Assembly: GCA_963922455.1 (NCBI GenBank)
Contig: CAWUIO010000059.1
Location: 1 to 41,047, forward strand
Length of the DNA: 41,047 nucleotides
From: CAWUIO01 sp963922455
GTDB lineage: Bacteria; Bacteroidota; Bacteroidia; Cytophagales; Microscillaceae
Direction: 5' to 3'
Shown: piece by piece, positions 8,740-16,943 of the stretch
Layout: every line of letters begins with the position of its first letter
Numbering within the stretch: the stretch's first letter is position 1
Position numbers and translations under genes: made by a program
Notes under the pieces: generated by a model
The model's database searches: none
Told to the model about the DNA's origin: nothing
The model's input: the letters and a program-made list of their open reading frames with translations, nothing else

Positions 8740-9231
8740 ATGAATCAAGAAGAAGAAATCAGGAAAAATTTTGGTGACCGCCTTCGCATGCGGGTTTGCG
8801 GCATTTTGATTGAGCATGAGAAGCTCTTACTCGTAAAGCATACCTCCATTGGAGCACTGGGTTATCTCTGGGCCCCACCCGGGGGAGGTATGCACTATGG
8901 GGAATCGGCGAGTGAGACTTTAGAAAGGGAGTTTCTAGAAGAGACGGGCTTGAGGGTGGAAGTTGGCTCATTTTTATTTGTAAATGAATTTTTAAGCCCT
9001 CCTCTACACGGAGTTGAATTGTTTTTTGAAGTACGTATCAAAGCAGGCCAACTGAAAAAAGGCTTTGACCCGGAGATGAGTTCCCAAAATCAGATTATAG
9101 AGGAAGTGCGTTATGTAAGTTTTGAGGAAATGGAGGCAATTCCTCCCCTGGGATTGCATGGTGCTATACGTGATTTAGGCAGTTTTACCAATTTAATTAA
9201 GAAAATTGGCTATTTCTTGGTAAAAAGTTAA
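8740..9231 (+). CDS. NUDIX hydrolase
   Basis: A compact 163-residue NUDIX domain with an intact box, G49-x5-E55-x7-R63-E-F-L-E-E-T-G70-L71, that binds the divalent metal needed to cleave a nucleoside diphosphate linked to another group. WAPPGGGMHYGE precedes the box. The substrate cannot be told from sequence. The ATG at 8740 follows an AT-rich leader with a weak -7 box (TAAATTTA). It is a single gene between the divergent DUF1569 gene and an independent promoter at 9263. Confidence 0.9.
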   Translation: MNQEEEIRKNFGDRLRMRVCGILIEHEKLLLVKHTSIGALGYLWAPPGGGMHYGESASETLEREFLEETGLRVEVGSFLFVNEFLSPPLHGVELFFEVRIKAGQLKKGFDPEMSSQNQIIEEVRYVSFEEMEAIPPLGLHGAIRDLGSFTNLIKKIGYFLVKS

Positions 9232-9262
9232 AGATATTATTACGAAACTTTTAGTAATCTTC

Positions 9263-9270
9263 TATATTTG
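9263..9270 (+). promoter_or_regulatory. Bacteroidota -7 box TATATTTG for the 259-aa gene
   Basis: TATATTTG fits the Bacteroidota -7 consensus TAnnTTTG exactly and lies 17 bp before the ATG at 9288, giving a leader of roughly 10 bases. The -33 region is only T-rich. Confidence 0.6.
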
Positions 9271-9287
9271 TCGAAAACAATACAAAC

Positions 9288-10067
9288 ATGAAGACGAGAG
9301 TTTTTAGTTTACTACTTATTCCGGTTATCATCCTCCTCTTTTATTTCCTGGTATATGGGGTAAAAGGGCCTTTAGATGAAAAAAGAAAAATCACCCGTGT
9401 AGAAAACCAAGTTATCAGACACCTGAAACTGGTTAGGGAACTTCAGGCAGCTTATCTGAGCCAAAATGGTGTCTATGCCGATACCTGGGATAAGTTAGAA
9501 AAGTTTACCCGCTCCGGATACCTCATAAACATCCAGAAGATTGAGACTAGTGAATTACAAGATGATGGTAAAGAAAAGATTATTATTCGCTATGATACCT
9601 TAGGTAGAATAGGGGTAATGGACTCGATTTCCCGGAAATTTCCACTCCTCTCGAAGCTTGATGTTCAAAACCTCTCACAGATCCCTCCTTCTTTCAAAAA
9701 TCAGTTTACTTTATTTGCTAGTAAAATTGATAATGGAAATGGGGAAATCAATGTGTTTGAGGTCCGTGATGAATATCCAATAAATCCCGAGAGAGGAGCT
9801 GAATTTAATGAGAATACTGAGCCATACTCCATCACGCGTATGGTTACGTTTTTTGAGAACAAATTAAAAGCCCGAACGGATGATGCGGTAAAGATCCAGC
9901 GTAAGATGAGAGACGCCGCAGATGCCGAGAAAGAATCACTACAAAAAGAGCTTGATGACATTAGTAAATACATCAATCTCTACGAAAAAAGAATTGAACG
10001 CCTACAGACCAAGCCTCTACGAGTTGGATCTCGAGTAGAAGCAAGTACTGCTGGTAACTGGGAATAA
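9288..10067 (+). CDS. Single-pass membrane protein with C-terminal coiled coil, unknown function
   Basis: The 259-residue protein has one N-terminal membrane anchor (SLLLIPVIILLFYFLVYGVK), then a helical stretch like that of small pilin-like or GspG-like anchors (VIRHLKLVRELQAAYLSQNG followed by a Tyr-Ala-Asp-x-Trp motif). Next come a beta-rich periplasmic middle and a heptad-rich coiled coil (about 195-245, DAADAEKESLQKELDDISKY). I recognise it as a Bacteroidota-type conserved membrane protein but know no function. It has its own promoter, and a strong terminator follows, so it is monocistronic. DUF3822 lies next. Confidence 0.75.
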   Translation: MKTRVFSLLLIPVIILLFYFLVYGVKGPLDEKRKITRVENQVIRHLKLVRELQAAYLSQNGVYADTWDKLEKFTRSGYLINIQKIETSELQDDGKEKIIIRYDTLGRIGVMDSISRKFPLLSKLDVQNLSQIPPSFKNQFTLFASKIDNGNGEINVFEVRDEYPINPERGAEFNENTEPYSITRMVTFFENKLKARTDDAVKIQRKMRDAADAEKESLQKELDDISKYINLYEKRIERLQTKPLRVGSRVEASTAGNWE

Positions 10068-10074
10068 AACTTAT

Positions 10075-10120
10075 AAGAAGAGCCCTGCTTTCGGAGCCCT
10101 GTCAAGGGCTCTTCTTTTTT
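10075..10120 (+). terminator. Rho-independent terminator
   Basis: AAGAAGAGCCCT (10075-10086) pairs perfectly over 12 bases with AGGGCTCTTCTT (10105-10116), followed by T to 10120. It ends transcription of the 259-aa gene. Confidence 0.92.
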
Positions 10121-10170
10121 AGGCCCTACCCTTCGGGGTTTCTATAACGTATATCTGGCAACACCAACCT

Positions 10171-11064
10171 ATGGAAATAGTGGATAGATTATTTAAACAA
10201 GATATCAGTGTCAAAGATGACAAATTTGACATTGATAATATGAACAGTTACCGCCTTTATCTCTCCCTTAGTGCCAACAGCCTCCGCTTTTCTATAATTG
10301 ATTCCGGCCAAGACCGATGCATGCTTCTTCAAGATTATCGTTTTTTTGGTAACTTAAACCGCGATGATTTAGTATCGGCCCTCAATCGCATATACGATAG
10401 TGACCTCTTTTTAAAGGCCAATTTTTGGCAAAGCGTTAGTATTAATATAAAAGGCAAGGCTTTTACCCTAGTGCCTCGTGAGGTTTTTAATGAAGATAAT
10501 CCGGAAAAATATTTAAAGTACGTTAGCCGGGATACCCACGAAAATTTGGTTGTTGTCCAAGCTCAGTCCACTTTGGAAGCCGTGAATGTTTTCTATGTTG
10601 ACAAGGTACTTGTAAATTGGTTTCATCAAACGTATCCTACTCGGGTAATACAGTTTACCCATCAATCTGCTGCTTTTATTGAAGCAATCCGTAAAATTGG
10701 AAGAAATAGTAAGGGGACACAAATGCACCTTTTCTTAGACAATAATTTCTTTCTTTGTGGGGTATTAGAAAAATCCCAACTTACGTTTTGCAATGTTTTC
10801 AATTATCGGTCTGCTCAAGATTTTTTATACTTTATCCTATTTGTAGCCGATGAGCAAAGACTGGAAGCTGAAAACATATCCATTTTTCTTCACGGCTATG
10901 TTGACCCAGTCTCCGAAGTATTTAAACTTTTGAGTACCTACTTTCAAGATGTACAGCTGTATACCGATAAGGCAAGCTGGTTGAATTTTAGCTACGCATT
11001 TGATGAAGTTCCTCTCCACTTCTATCTCGACTTACTAGGCATGCATCTATGTGTTCAAGCTTGA
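10171..11064 (+). CDS. DUF3822 family protein
   Basis: The 297-residue protein fits the DUF3822 family, which is almost confined to Bacteroidota and has an actin-like fold suggested by remote similarity. Visible traits are alternating strands with NSYRLYLSLSANSLRFSIID near the N-terminus (a ribonuclease-H-like first hairpin), FLDNNFFLCGVLEKSQLTFC in the second half, and a C-terminal EVPLHFYLDLLGMHLCVQ. Its function is not known. It follows a terminator and ends convergently, overlapping the NUDIX gene by 10 bp. Confidence 0.85.
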   Translation: MEIVDRLFKQDISVKDDKFDIDNMNSYRLYLSLSANSLRFSIIDSGQDRCMLLQDYRFFGNLNRDDLVSALNRIYDSDLFLKANFWQSVSINIKGKAFTLVPREVFNEDNPEKYLKYVSRDTHENLVVVQAQSTLEAVNVFYVDKVLVNWFHQTYPTRVIQFTHQSAAFIEAIRKIGRNSKGTQMHLFLDNNFFLCGVLEKSQLTFCNVFNYRSAQDFLYFILFVADEQRLEAENISIFLHGYVDPVSEVFKLLSTYFQDVQLYTDKASWLNFSYAFDEVPLHFYLDLLGMHLCVQA

Positions 11065-11717
11065 TAAGAAGCAAAAACGTGCCGTATTGCCGGATAAGTA
11101 TTTTGTAGAGATTTCTCTACTTCTTCTCGATTCATCCAGCGAATATCCATAATGTCTTCTTCTAGCTGTGGTTTCATGTGGCTATCATCTTTGCATAGCA
11201 TCTCATACCAACGGGTTTGCTTGAGAATATGCTGCTTGCCTTGAGTGTAATGATGCCAGGTTGTGCAAATTTTATCCAGGACTTTGACTTTGATATTGCA
11301 TTCTTCTTCTACTTCTCTCTCGGCGGTTTCTTTAAACTTTTCACCTTCATCCATTTTACCCTTGGGTAAATCCCACTTACTTAAACGATAGATCATCAAA
11401 AAAGAGGAATCTTGGCGTACTAAGCCCCCACCTGCTTTGATAATTTTGAATTTTTTTTTGATTAGCTCTTTAAATTCTTTTAAGTCGGGCAAGTGGGCAC
11501 TTAAAAACTGTAGATCTTGTAAGCGGCCTTCGGCTAAGAAGCTTAAAATCTTTAAGGCCTCATCGTTATCCATATGATCTAGTTGCAGTTCACCACTAAG
11601 CCAATTATATTGCAGCAATTCTCGCTTTAGGTCAAAAGAACGACTAGGTAGGGAAAGGAAAGAATCTCTATTTTCATTGTAAAAATGAATGTGAGTCTTG
11701 TTGATAAAAAGATTCAT
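11055..11717 (-). CDS. NUDIX hydrolase with N-terminal extension
   Basis: The protein is 220 residues from ATG 11717. I prefer this start to the in-frame ATG at 11747 because a -7 box (TATATTTG) lies between the two, so an mRNA would begin downstream of 11747, and because MNLFINK fits the family start. Residues 1-90 are an N-terminal extension found in a Bacteroidota NUDIX group; 95-215 hold the NUDIX fold with box G120-x5-E126-x7-R134-E-V-E-E-E-C-N141-I. The final glycine of the box is Asn141; the metal-binding Glu residues are intact. It is divergent from pyrE, a pairing I associate with Bacteroidota. Confidence 0.88.
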   Translation of the reverse strand: MNLFINKTHIHFYNENRDSFLSLPSRSFDLKRELLQYNWLSGELQLDHMDNDEALKILSFLAEGRLQDLQFLSAHLPDLKEFKELIKKKFKIIKAGGGLVRQDSSFLMIYRLSKWDLPKGKMDEGEKFKETAEREVEEECNIKVKVLDKICTTWHHYTQGKQHILKQTRWYEMLCKDDSHMKPQLEEDIMDIRWMNREEVEKSLQNTYPAIRHVFASYQA

Positions 11718-11731
11718 ACTTCTTTTTTTTA

Positions 11732-11739
11732 CAAATATA
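11732..11739 (-). promoter_or_regulatory. -7 box TATATTTG for the NUDIX gene
   Basis: On the minus strand TATATTTG matches TAnnTTTG and lies 15 bp upstream of ATG 11717. It decides the start choice for that gene. No clear partner -33 box is seen. Confidence 0.65.
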
Positions 11740-11836
11740 ATTGGCATAGCGTACGTTCCACTTAATCTAATGATTTTTATTCTGGCGAGGAAAAAAGTAC
11801 TTTTTTTGCTTGCTAGGAATAATAAATGTCTTGCTC

Positions 11837-12487
11837 ATGTTTGACCCGAAAGAAGTCTCCTCCCAAGTAGCAGGTATGTTACTGGATATTAATGCCGTAC
11901 AATTCCGATTGGACGATCCTTTTACTTGGAGTTCTGGTTGGCGTTCACCTATTTACTGTGATGGCCGTCTTAGCCTCTCCCATCCTAGTATCCGATCGTA
12001 CATCCGAGATAGTTTTGTTCAACTTACCCAAGCCCACTTTCCCCACGTTGAAGTGATTGCCGGGGTGGCTACCGCCGGAGTACCTCAGGGTGCTCTTGTA
12101 GCCGATAAGTTAGATCTACCCTTTATTTATGTCCGCTCAAAACCCAAAGGACACGGAAAAGAAAATCTCATCGAGGGAGACATCTCTCCCGGCCAAAAAG
12201 TTATTTTGATCGAGGACGTTATCTCAACGGGCCGCAGTGCTTTGCAAGCCGCCCAAGCTTTGAGAACAGCGGGTATGCAGGTGGAAGGGGTTCTGGCCAT
12301 ACTTACTTATGGTTTTGATCAATCTCAGTCTAGCTTTGCTGAGCAAGAAGTGGCCTTGCATACTTTAAGTGATTACACAGCCATGTTGATTGAAGTGGAT
12401 AAGCGCGTGGGGCTTGATGAAAAAACGATGGCCTCTCTGCACGAGTGGAGAAAAAGCCCTGATACTTGGCAACCTCGCCACGGATAA
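11837..12487 (+). CDS. pyrE: Orotate phosphoribosyltransferase
   Basis: This enzyme joins orotate to PRPP to give orotidine 5'-phosphate, the fifth step of pyrimidine synthesis in the cytoplasm. The 216-residue protein has the PRPP-binding loop VILIEDVISTG (residues 122-132) and the RSKPKGHGKENLIEG flexible loop with the catalytic Lys. I choose ATG 11837 (MFDPKEVSSQ) over a TTG 27 bases earlier because the conserved first helix starts there. It stands alone and is divergent from the NUDIX gene. Its promoter is weak by eye (TATTCTGG near 11780). An intergenic repeat with a GA-rich tail lies downstream. Confidence 0.95.
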   Translation: MFDPKEVSSQVAGMLLDINAVQFRLDDPFTWSSGWRSPIYCDGRLSLSHPSIRSYIRDSFVQLTQAHFPHVEVIAGVATAGVPQGALVADKLDLPFIYVRSKPKGHGKENLIEGDISPGQKVILIEDVISTGRSALQAAQALRTAGMQVEGVLAILTYGFDQSQSSFAEQEVALHTLSDYTAMLIEVDKRVGLDEKTMASLHEWRKSPDTWQPRHG

Positions 12488-12548
12488 CTATTTATTTATT
12501 TATTGGAAAATTTAGGATCATACCTTTTGCTAGGTATGGAGCGGCGTG

Positions 12549-12644
12549 CGGCTGCGATGTGACTCCCCGTAAAAAGAGTCCCGGCTCCCTTTTCTCGGCT
12601 CCCGGCTCCTTCTCTCCTCTCTCTTCTCTCCTCTCTCCTCTTCT
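12549..12644 (-). repeat. GA-rich / GGGAGCC tail module of copy C
   Basis: On the minus strand, copy C is followed by about 45 bases of almost pure G and A (GAGGAGAGAGGAGAGAAG type), then GGAGCCGGGAGCCG, GGGAGCCGGGACTC and an ACATCGCAGCCGCACGCCGC segment ending at CTCCATACCTAGC. The same order of parts occurs at 31287-31400 and 31519-31612, and starts at 40986. No protein-coding pattern is credible here; together with copy C it fills 12488-12803. Confidence 0.75.
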
Positions 12645-12776
12645 TCAGCTTAGGGATGGAGCGGCCTGTTTGAGCCCGCCGCTGGCTGTGGGCAGGCCGG
12701 CGAGTAGCGAGAGCCCGGCCCGCGCCGGCAGGTATTTTCTATTTGGATACAGGGGTTCTTGGCGCGGGCAAGCCCC
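12645..12776 (-). repeat. Interspersed intergenic repeat, copy C (type I stem)
   Basis: It runs on the minus strand, starting 27 bp after the stop of the TIGR02757 gene. Stem 1 pairs GCCCGCGCC (minus reading, 12761-12769) with GGCGCGGGC (12718-12726), nine perfect pairs. It carries the core GGGCTCTCGCTACTCGCCGG, the CGGCGGGCTCAAAC box and the end box CCGCTCCATCCCTAAGC. Confidence 0.9.
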
Positions 12777-12803
12777 TTTTGCTTTCTCGGGGAAATCTGA
12801 TCT

Positions 12804-13625
12804 TTATATTTTTTGCCCCCAGCTTGGGTTTTTTTCTAGTACTCCCAAGCCAAACAAGGCAAAATCATAGCGCACCGGATCTTGGGGGTCCAGCTTTTTT
12901 AAGTTTTCGGTCAATTCCCAAGCCATTTTCCAGCCTCGGGATTTTTTTTGGATCAAACCCAATTGTCGGGCTACCCGCTCGACGTGCACATCGCAAGGGC
13001 AGATGAGATGGGAAGGCGATATGCGTTGCCAAAGACCAAAATCTACTCCCTGTGTATCTTGACGGACCATCCATCGCAAAAACATATTGATCCGCTTGCA
13101 AGCCGAATTGCGGGCCGGGGAGGCGATATGCTTGCGGGTACGTTCTGGGAAGTCTACGAGGCTGCAAAAGTAATCGTGAAAATGAGACAAAGCGCCTTCC
13201 ATGTAATTTAGCTCAGGGGTGTAGCCCAGCAAAAAAGCATCTTCTAGGGACTCGAAACGTGTATAATGATGCTTAAGAAAATGGATGAAATACAAGGTGT
13301 CGGTGGCATGGAAGGTACGGTGCTTGAATTGGCATATTTTCTTCAAGTCTGCCTCCTGATGGTTCAAAATAAAATCTAGGGGGCTGTAATCCATATAATT
13401 ACACAGTTCCCGGGCCTTATTGATGATGGTCTGACGGTTTCCCCAGGATAATATGGCGGTCCAGAAACCTATAATTTCCCGGTCGGCGCGCTGCTCAAAC
13501 TGGTGAGGAATAGAAATGGGGTCATCCGGGATAAAAGCGGAGCAGTTAAAACGGGAGTAGGCCGATTCTAAATGTTCCCTTAACTGGGTTTGGGACCAGT
13601 GGGAAGGCTCTTGATTTGCTAACAA
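12804..13625 (-). CDS. TIGR02757 / DUF2400 family protein
   Basis: The 273-residue protein matches the TIGR02757 (DUF2400) family, found in Bacteroidota and some other phyla and thought to be related in fold to helix-hairpin-helix DNA glycosylases. Supporting motifs are EIIGFWTAILSWGNRQTIIN near residue 50, a basic central helix CKRINMFLRWMVRQD, the CDVHVERVARQLGL segment, and the closing DPVRYDFALFGLG. It is complete, soluble and of usual length. A DNA repair role is inferred only from the remote relationship. It lies 21 bp downstream of a LysM gene on the same strand. Confidence 0.9.
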   Translation of the reverse strand: MLANQEPSHWSQTQLREHLESAYSRFNCSAFIPDDPISIPHQFEQRADREIIGFWTAILSWGNRQTIINKARELCNYMDYSPLDFILNHQEADLKKICQFKHRTFHATDTLYFIHFLKHHYTRFESLEDAFLLGYTPELNYMEGALSHFHDYFCSLVDFPERTRKHIASPARNSACKRINMFLRWMVRQDTQGVDFGLWQRISPSHLICPCDVHVERVARQLGLIQKKSRGWKMAWELTENLKKLDPQDPVRYDFALFGLGVLEKNPSWGQKI

Positions 13626-13646
13626 TACTGAAATTGAATGTAAAAC

Positions 13647-14162
13647 CTAGTTGGGTTTTAGGTAAATGGTTAAGGCTTGCCCATCGGCAATCAGGTTATC
13701 TTCTAAACGGTTCCACTTTTTAATATCTTCCACTTGGACATTGTACTTTTTGGAAATGGCATAAAGGGTTTCCCCTTCTTCCACGTTATGGGTGATTCGT
13801 TTCATCGGAGAGGGCTTGTACAATTCTACGGAAAAACGTTTCCCGCTAGCTCTCAACTTTTTAAATGCAGCCTGGGAAAGCTTCAAAACCAAATCTGTAT
13901 TAGAACCCGTCTCGGGTAGTGGACCAATTATTTTGACAATTACCGTCAGGCCATTGGCCGGGTTTTTAACCACTATCTCGGTACCTGGAGACAGGCGCTT
14001 GTGCAAGCCCAGGAGTTTGCCAGTATTGAAGCCATCCACGATCACCTCGCATAGCCCACGCTCTATAAATTGGCCTTGGCTATGACTTGGTAAGACAATA
14101 AACAGGACTGCCACGACCAAGAAGCATCTTAAAAGAGGAGAAAGAGAAGTTCGTATTTGCAT
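13647..14162 (-). CDS. Exported RlpA-like plus LysM protein
   Basis: The 171-residue protein has a signal peptide (LLRCFLVVAVLFIVLPSHSQ). Residues about 35-115 form a small double-psi-barrel-like (RlpA-like) module with LLGLHKRLSPGTEIVVKNPA, and 122-168 a LysM domain (HNVEEGETLYAISKKYNVQV), which binds peptidoglycan or chitin-type glycans. It should sit in the periplasm on the cell wall. The module also occurs at the end of the 612-aa LysM protein encoded just upstream on the same strand, so the two are related and probably co-transcribed. A hairpin lies between them. Confidence 0.82.
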   Translation of the reverse strand: MQIRTSLSPLLRCFLVVAVLFIVLPSHSQGQFIERGLCEVIVDGFNTGKLLGLHKRLSPGTEIVVKNPANGLTVIVKIIGPLPETGSNTDLVLKLSQAAFKKLRASGKRFSVELYKPSPMKRITHNVEEGETLYAISKKYNVQVEDIKKWNRLEDNLIADGQALTIYLKPN

Positions 14163-14190
14163 GGGTTTTTATGATTTGGCCTCATGGAAT

Positions 14191-14221
14191 TGCCCGGGAT
14201 ACTTAAAAAGTACCCCGGGCA
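14191..14221 (-). other. Strong intercistronic hairpin between the two LysM genes
   Basis: TGCCCGGG (14191-14198) pairs with CCCGGGCA (14214-14221), extended after one A-C mismatch by TACTT/AAGTA, leaving a three-base loop. There is no T run after it on the minus strand, so it is more likely an mRNA processing or stability site, or a partial terminator. Confidence 0.6.
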
Positions 14222-14251
14222 TCCGTTTACATCAAATTTTTTAACCAGGGA

Positions 14252-16090
14252 TTACTTCTTCATGTAGGTAATCTCTACGGGAACCGCTTGGCTGCCCCCA
14301 CCGCCCAATCGTTGAATAGCAGCCGGCGCCAATTCAATCACAACTCCGGCCTTTGTCTCATTAGGGTTGGATTGGCCTACAATCTCGACCACAACTGTCT
14401 TTTTAGTAATCGTATTTTTTACGATCACCAAAGAACCAATCGGCGCTTCCCGGTGCATCGCTACAAAGGGCCTTGGGCTGGGTATATTTTGAAGCACGTC
14501 GGCGTATCCCTGCTCCTTTACATTCTTCTTATTGTAGATGTTACTGGAGTTAGGGTTTGTATTTGTAGCAGGATTGGGATTGGCGTAAGGATTTGTCTGG
14601 GTTTGCGAATTATTATAGTTCGGATAACTATTGGTATTTGTCTGGTAATTATTTCCGGTAGATATCGGGTTACTCTGGCTTGTATTAGGGCTCTGGTAGG
14701 TGTTGTTATTACGCGCTTGCGTATTGATAGAGGAATTGTTTAACTGATCAATCGGATCATCTGAAGTGGATGTCGTTGAGTAGTTATAATTGGCATTAGA
14801 GTAAGGGTTTGCGTAAGGATTACTCGTGTTTGTATTGTTATTCTGATTTTGCGGGGTATTGTTCTGAGTCGGATTGGTGTTCGAGTTAACGTTCGTGTTA
14901 GGTGTGGCACCTCGCCAAGTCGTATTCCCTGTATTCACCGGATTGCTGTTGGGGTTAAGCGAAGTAGTTGTTCCGGGATTGGTGTTGCCTTGCTTTTGAT
15001 TTGGGTAAATCACCAAATTGGTTCCAGGTTCCACGTAATAGCTTTGAAGGTTATTCCAAGCTTTTACATCTCTAATATTTACCCCGTAGGCCTGCGCAAT
15101 GTCAAACAAAAATTCCCCTTCTTTAACGGTATGGGTAATTTTATCTGCTTGGGTCTTGGGCAGTCCGCTACCCCGAAAAGTACCTTGATTGTTGGTAGTA
15201 TTCGTATTTGGGTTTTGGTAATTGTTATTGTTGGTAGGAGGGGTATACGTATTGTTCGTAGGGTTTGTGTTATTAGCAGTCGTATTTCCTTGATTGAGGT
15301 TAGGATTCTGAAAGTTGTTCGTATTGGTATTATTTGTTGACGAGGCGTTATTGGCGTTCACATTGGGGTTTACCGGAATCTGCAAAGTTTGTCCTACCGA
15401 CAAAACATCGCTAGTCAACTGGTTACGCGACCGAATTTCATTTACATCTGCTCCATACTTTCTTTTTAGCGAGTAGAGGGTTTCCCCAGCGGCCACGGTA
15501 TGTGTAATTTCGGTGCTTGCTGCCGACCTTAAATTATTTTTAGGGGTGGTTTTATTGACTGTTTTATTTTGAGCGTAGGTGCTTGTATTGTTATTCGTTG
15601 AGTTATTGCTAGGGCGTGTACTCGTATTTTTTTTCTGAGATTTACTCTTCCCAACCCCCACAATGAGTTCCTGCCCTGGTTTCAAAGTCTCACTTTGTAG
15701 GTTATTCCACTTTTTGAGGTCCCCGACACTTACCTCATAGTTTCGGGCTATTTTGCTTAGCCATTCACCTTGTTGTACCGTGTGCTTGGTCTCTTGGGTG
15801 ATGGCACTACTTTGCAGGTTCTTGGAGACACTGGGTGGGGAATATGGAATTCGTATTTCTTGGCCCAATTTAAGCACTTTGGCCGCTTCCGGGTTTAAAC
15901 GAGATAATTCATTTACATCGGCCTCATAGGCCCGGGACAGAGAATATAAAGTCTCCCCTTTTTGTACCCGGTGGATGACATACTTCTGCTGGTCTTGCGT
16001 TTCAATGCGCAGTTTTTGAGCCATAAGCCCTTCCGCACTGATGCTAAGCAATGCAGTAAGAAATAAGATTAAGCTTTGTAGGCGTTTCAT
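14252..16090 (-). CDS. Multi-LysM exported protein with Asn/Thr-rich linkers and RlpA-like end
   Basis: The start at 16090 (MKRLQSLILFLTALLSISAE) gives a clean signal peptide; longer upstream starts would read into the preceding gene. The 612 residues hold four LysM domains: YVIHRVQKGETLYSLSRAYE, HTVQQGEWLSKIARNYEVSV, HTVAAGETLYSLKRKYGADV and HTVKEGEFLFDIAQAYGVNI. They are joined by long Asn/Thr/Gln-rich low-complexity linkers. The last 80 residues (VAMHREAPIGSLVIVKNTIT) repeat the RlpA-like module of the downstream protein. It probably binds peptidoglycan and spaces a small barrel domain from the wall. Related LysM proteins are common in Bacteroidota. The linker region is low-complexity and prone to length change. 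It starts 10 bp after DUF4905. Confidence 0.88.
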   Translation of the reverse strand: MKRLQSLILFLTALLSISAEGLMAQKLRIETQDQQKYVIHRVQKGETLYSLSRAYEADVNELSRLNPEAAKVLKLGQEIRIPYSPPSVSKNLQSSAITQETKHTVQQGEWLSKIARNYEVSVGDLKKWNNLQSETLKPGQELIVGVGKSKSQKKNTSTRPSNNSTNNNTSTYAQNKTVNKTTPKNNLRSAASTEITHTVAAGETLYSLKRKYGADVNEIRSRNQLTSDVLSVGQTLQIPVNPNVNANNASSTNNTNTNNFQNPNLNQGNTTANNTNPTNNTYTPPTNNNNYQNPNTNTTNNQGTFRGSGLPKTQADKITHTVKEGEFLFDIAQAYGVNIRDVKAWNNLQSYYVEPGTNLVIYPNQKQGNTNPGTTTSLNPNSNPVNTGNTTWRGATPNTNVNSNTNPTQNNTPQNQNNNTNTSNPYANPYSNANYNYSTTSTSDDPIDQLNNSSINTQARNNNTYQSPNTSQSNPISTGNNYQTNTNSYPNYNNSQTQTNPYANPNPATNTNPNSSNIYNKKNVKEQGYADVLQNIPSPRPFVAMHREAPIGSLVIVKNTITKKTVVVEIVGQSNPNETKAGVVIELAPAAIQRLGGGGSQAVPVEITYMKK

Positions 16091-16100
16091 AATCAGGGGT

Positions 16101-16889
16101 TTACAAATTATGGGCAATAATTTTATTTGATTCAGCCTTAAAAAACAACATCTTCTCATATACAAAAAAGGTATCCGAAACGAAGCTAAGTAGCTCATTT
16201 TGGATACATTTGTGCAAGTGCACATGAGCGGATGTGTCTAAAATAAGTAAATAATTACTAAATCGTGAATTTTCTTTTAAAAAATAGGAAATAACAATCT
16301 TATCTAACACTTCAACATAATCTACGGGGAAACTTGTTCGAATGTTAAGTTTCTTATCCAAGAAATGACAAGTTTCTTCGTAATAAGGGTGGCCCACAGG
16401 ATATCTTTGGGGAAATATTAGCTCCGTTCTTGCCTCTTCCATCGAGTCGATATCCGGTATTTGCTGGATTAACTTGAGGGTCTCCCCCCTTTCCGTATTC
16501 CGTATGCGAAAGCGCATCGCCGGGCTAATGGATACATCATAAAGACTGCCCTCCTTGGTAAATCCTCCCCAGCGGGCCTCGGGGTCCGCCCAAAGTATCT
16601 GGTCTTTCTCCGTATCCCAGGCCCAAATCCCTAGCGATTCCGGTCGCTCAGGATCAGGATATCGGTAAGCCCAGGCAATGCCTTGACGATAGGTATAGAT
16701 ACCACTCCACCAGGCGTTTTCCCCCAGGGCATCCAGCTTTTGCAAGTGAAAGTCCTGGAATTGGAGCCTATAATAGGCAAGCGCCCGATTCTCTCCATCC
16801 CGGAGTTCAAAAAGTAAATTGGGCGCCTGGGTATCGGCGTGTATTTTCCAAATCGGTAAGTCAAAACAGTGGTTTACATGCGGAAACAT
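16101..16889 (-). CDS. DUF4905 family protein
   Basis: The 262-residue protein begins MFPHVNHCFDLPIWKIHADT and shows the DUF4905 pattern of beta-propeller-like strands (LLFELRDGENRALAYYRLQF, WWSGIYTYRQGIAWAYRYPD, GIWAWDTEKDQILWADPEAR) and a QRYPVGHPYYEE motif. DUF4905 is confined to Bacteroidota and has no known role. No signal peptide is visible. It is first in the DUF4905-LysM-LysM gene string, behind a clear promoter at 16934-16941, and is divergent from the NfeD protease gene. Confidence 0.8.
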   Translation of the reverse strand: MFPHVNHCFDLPIWKIHADTQAPNLLFELRDGENRALAYYRLQFQDFHLQKLDALGENAWWSGIYTYRQGIAWAYRYPDPERPESLGIWAWDTEKDQILWADPEARWGGFTKEGSLYDVSISPAMRFRIRNTERGETLKLIQQIPDIDSMEEARTELIFPQRYPVGHPYYEETCHFLDKKLNIRTSFPVDYVEVLDKIVISYFLKENSRFSNYLLILDTSAHVHLHKCIQNELLSFVSDTFFVYEKMLFFKAESNKIIAHNL

Positions 16890-16933
16890 AGCCTTTGATG
16901 AATAAATTTCGTATTTTTACTTAAATCACAAGA

Positions 16934-16941
16934 CAAATCTA
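16934..16941 (-). promoter_or_regulatory. -7 box TAGATTTG for the DUF4905-LysM string
   Basis: Minus-strand TAGATTTG matches TAnnTTTG and lies 44 bp upstream of ATG 16889. The box sits only 2 bp from the opposite-strand start at 16944, so the two divergent genes share the region. Confidence 0.6.
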
Positions 16942-16943
16942 AC

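Noticed and set aside
12466..13006. Two plus-strand frames over repeat C and the TIGR02757 gene end
   Set aside because: Low-complexity, Ser/Pro/Arg-rich translation from GA-rich repeat DNA and the antisense of a real gene.
14288..15340. Plus-strand frames opposite the multi-LysM gene
   Set aside because: They mirror the Asn/Thr-rich linkers (giving Val/Ile/Arg-rich peptides) and have no start signal.
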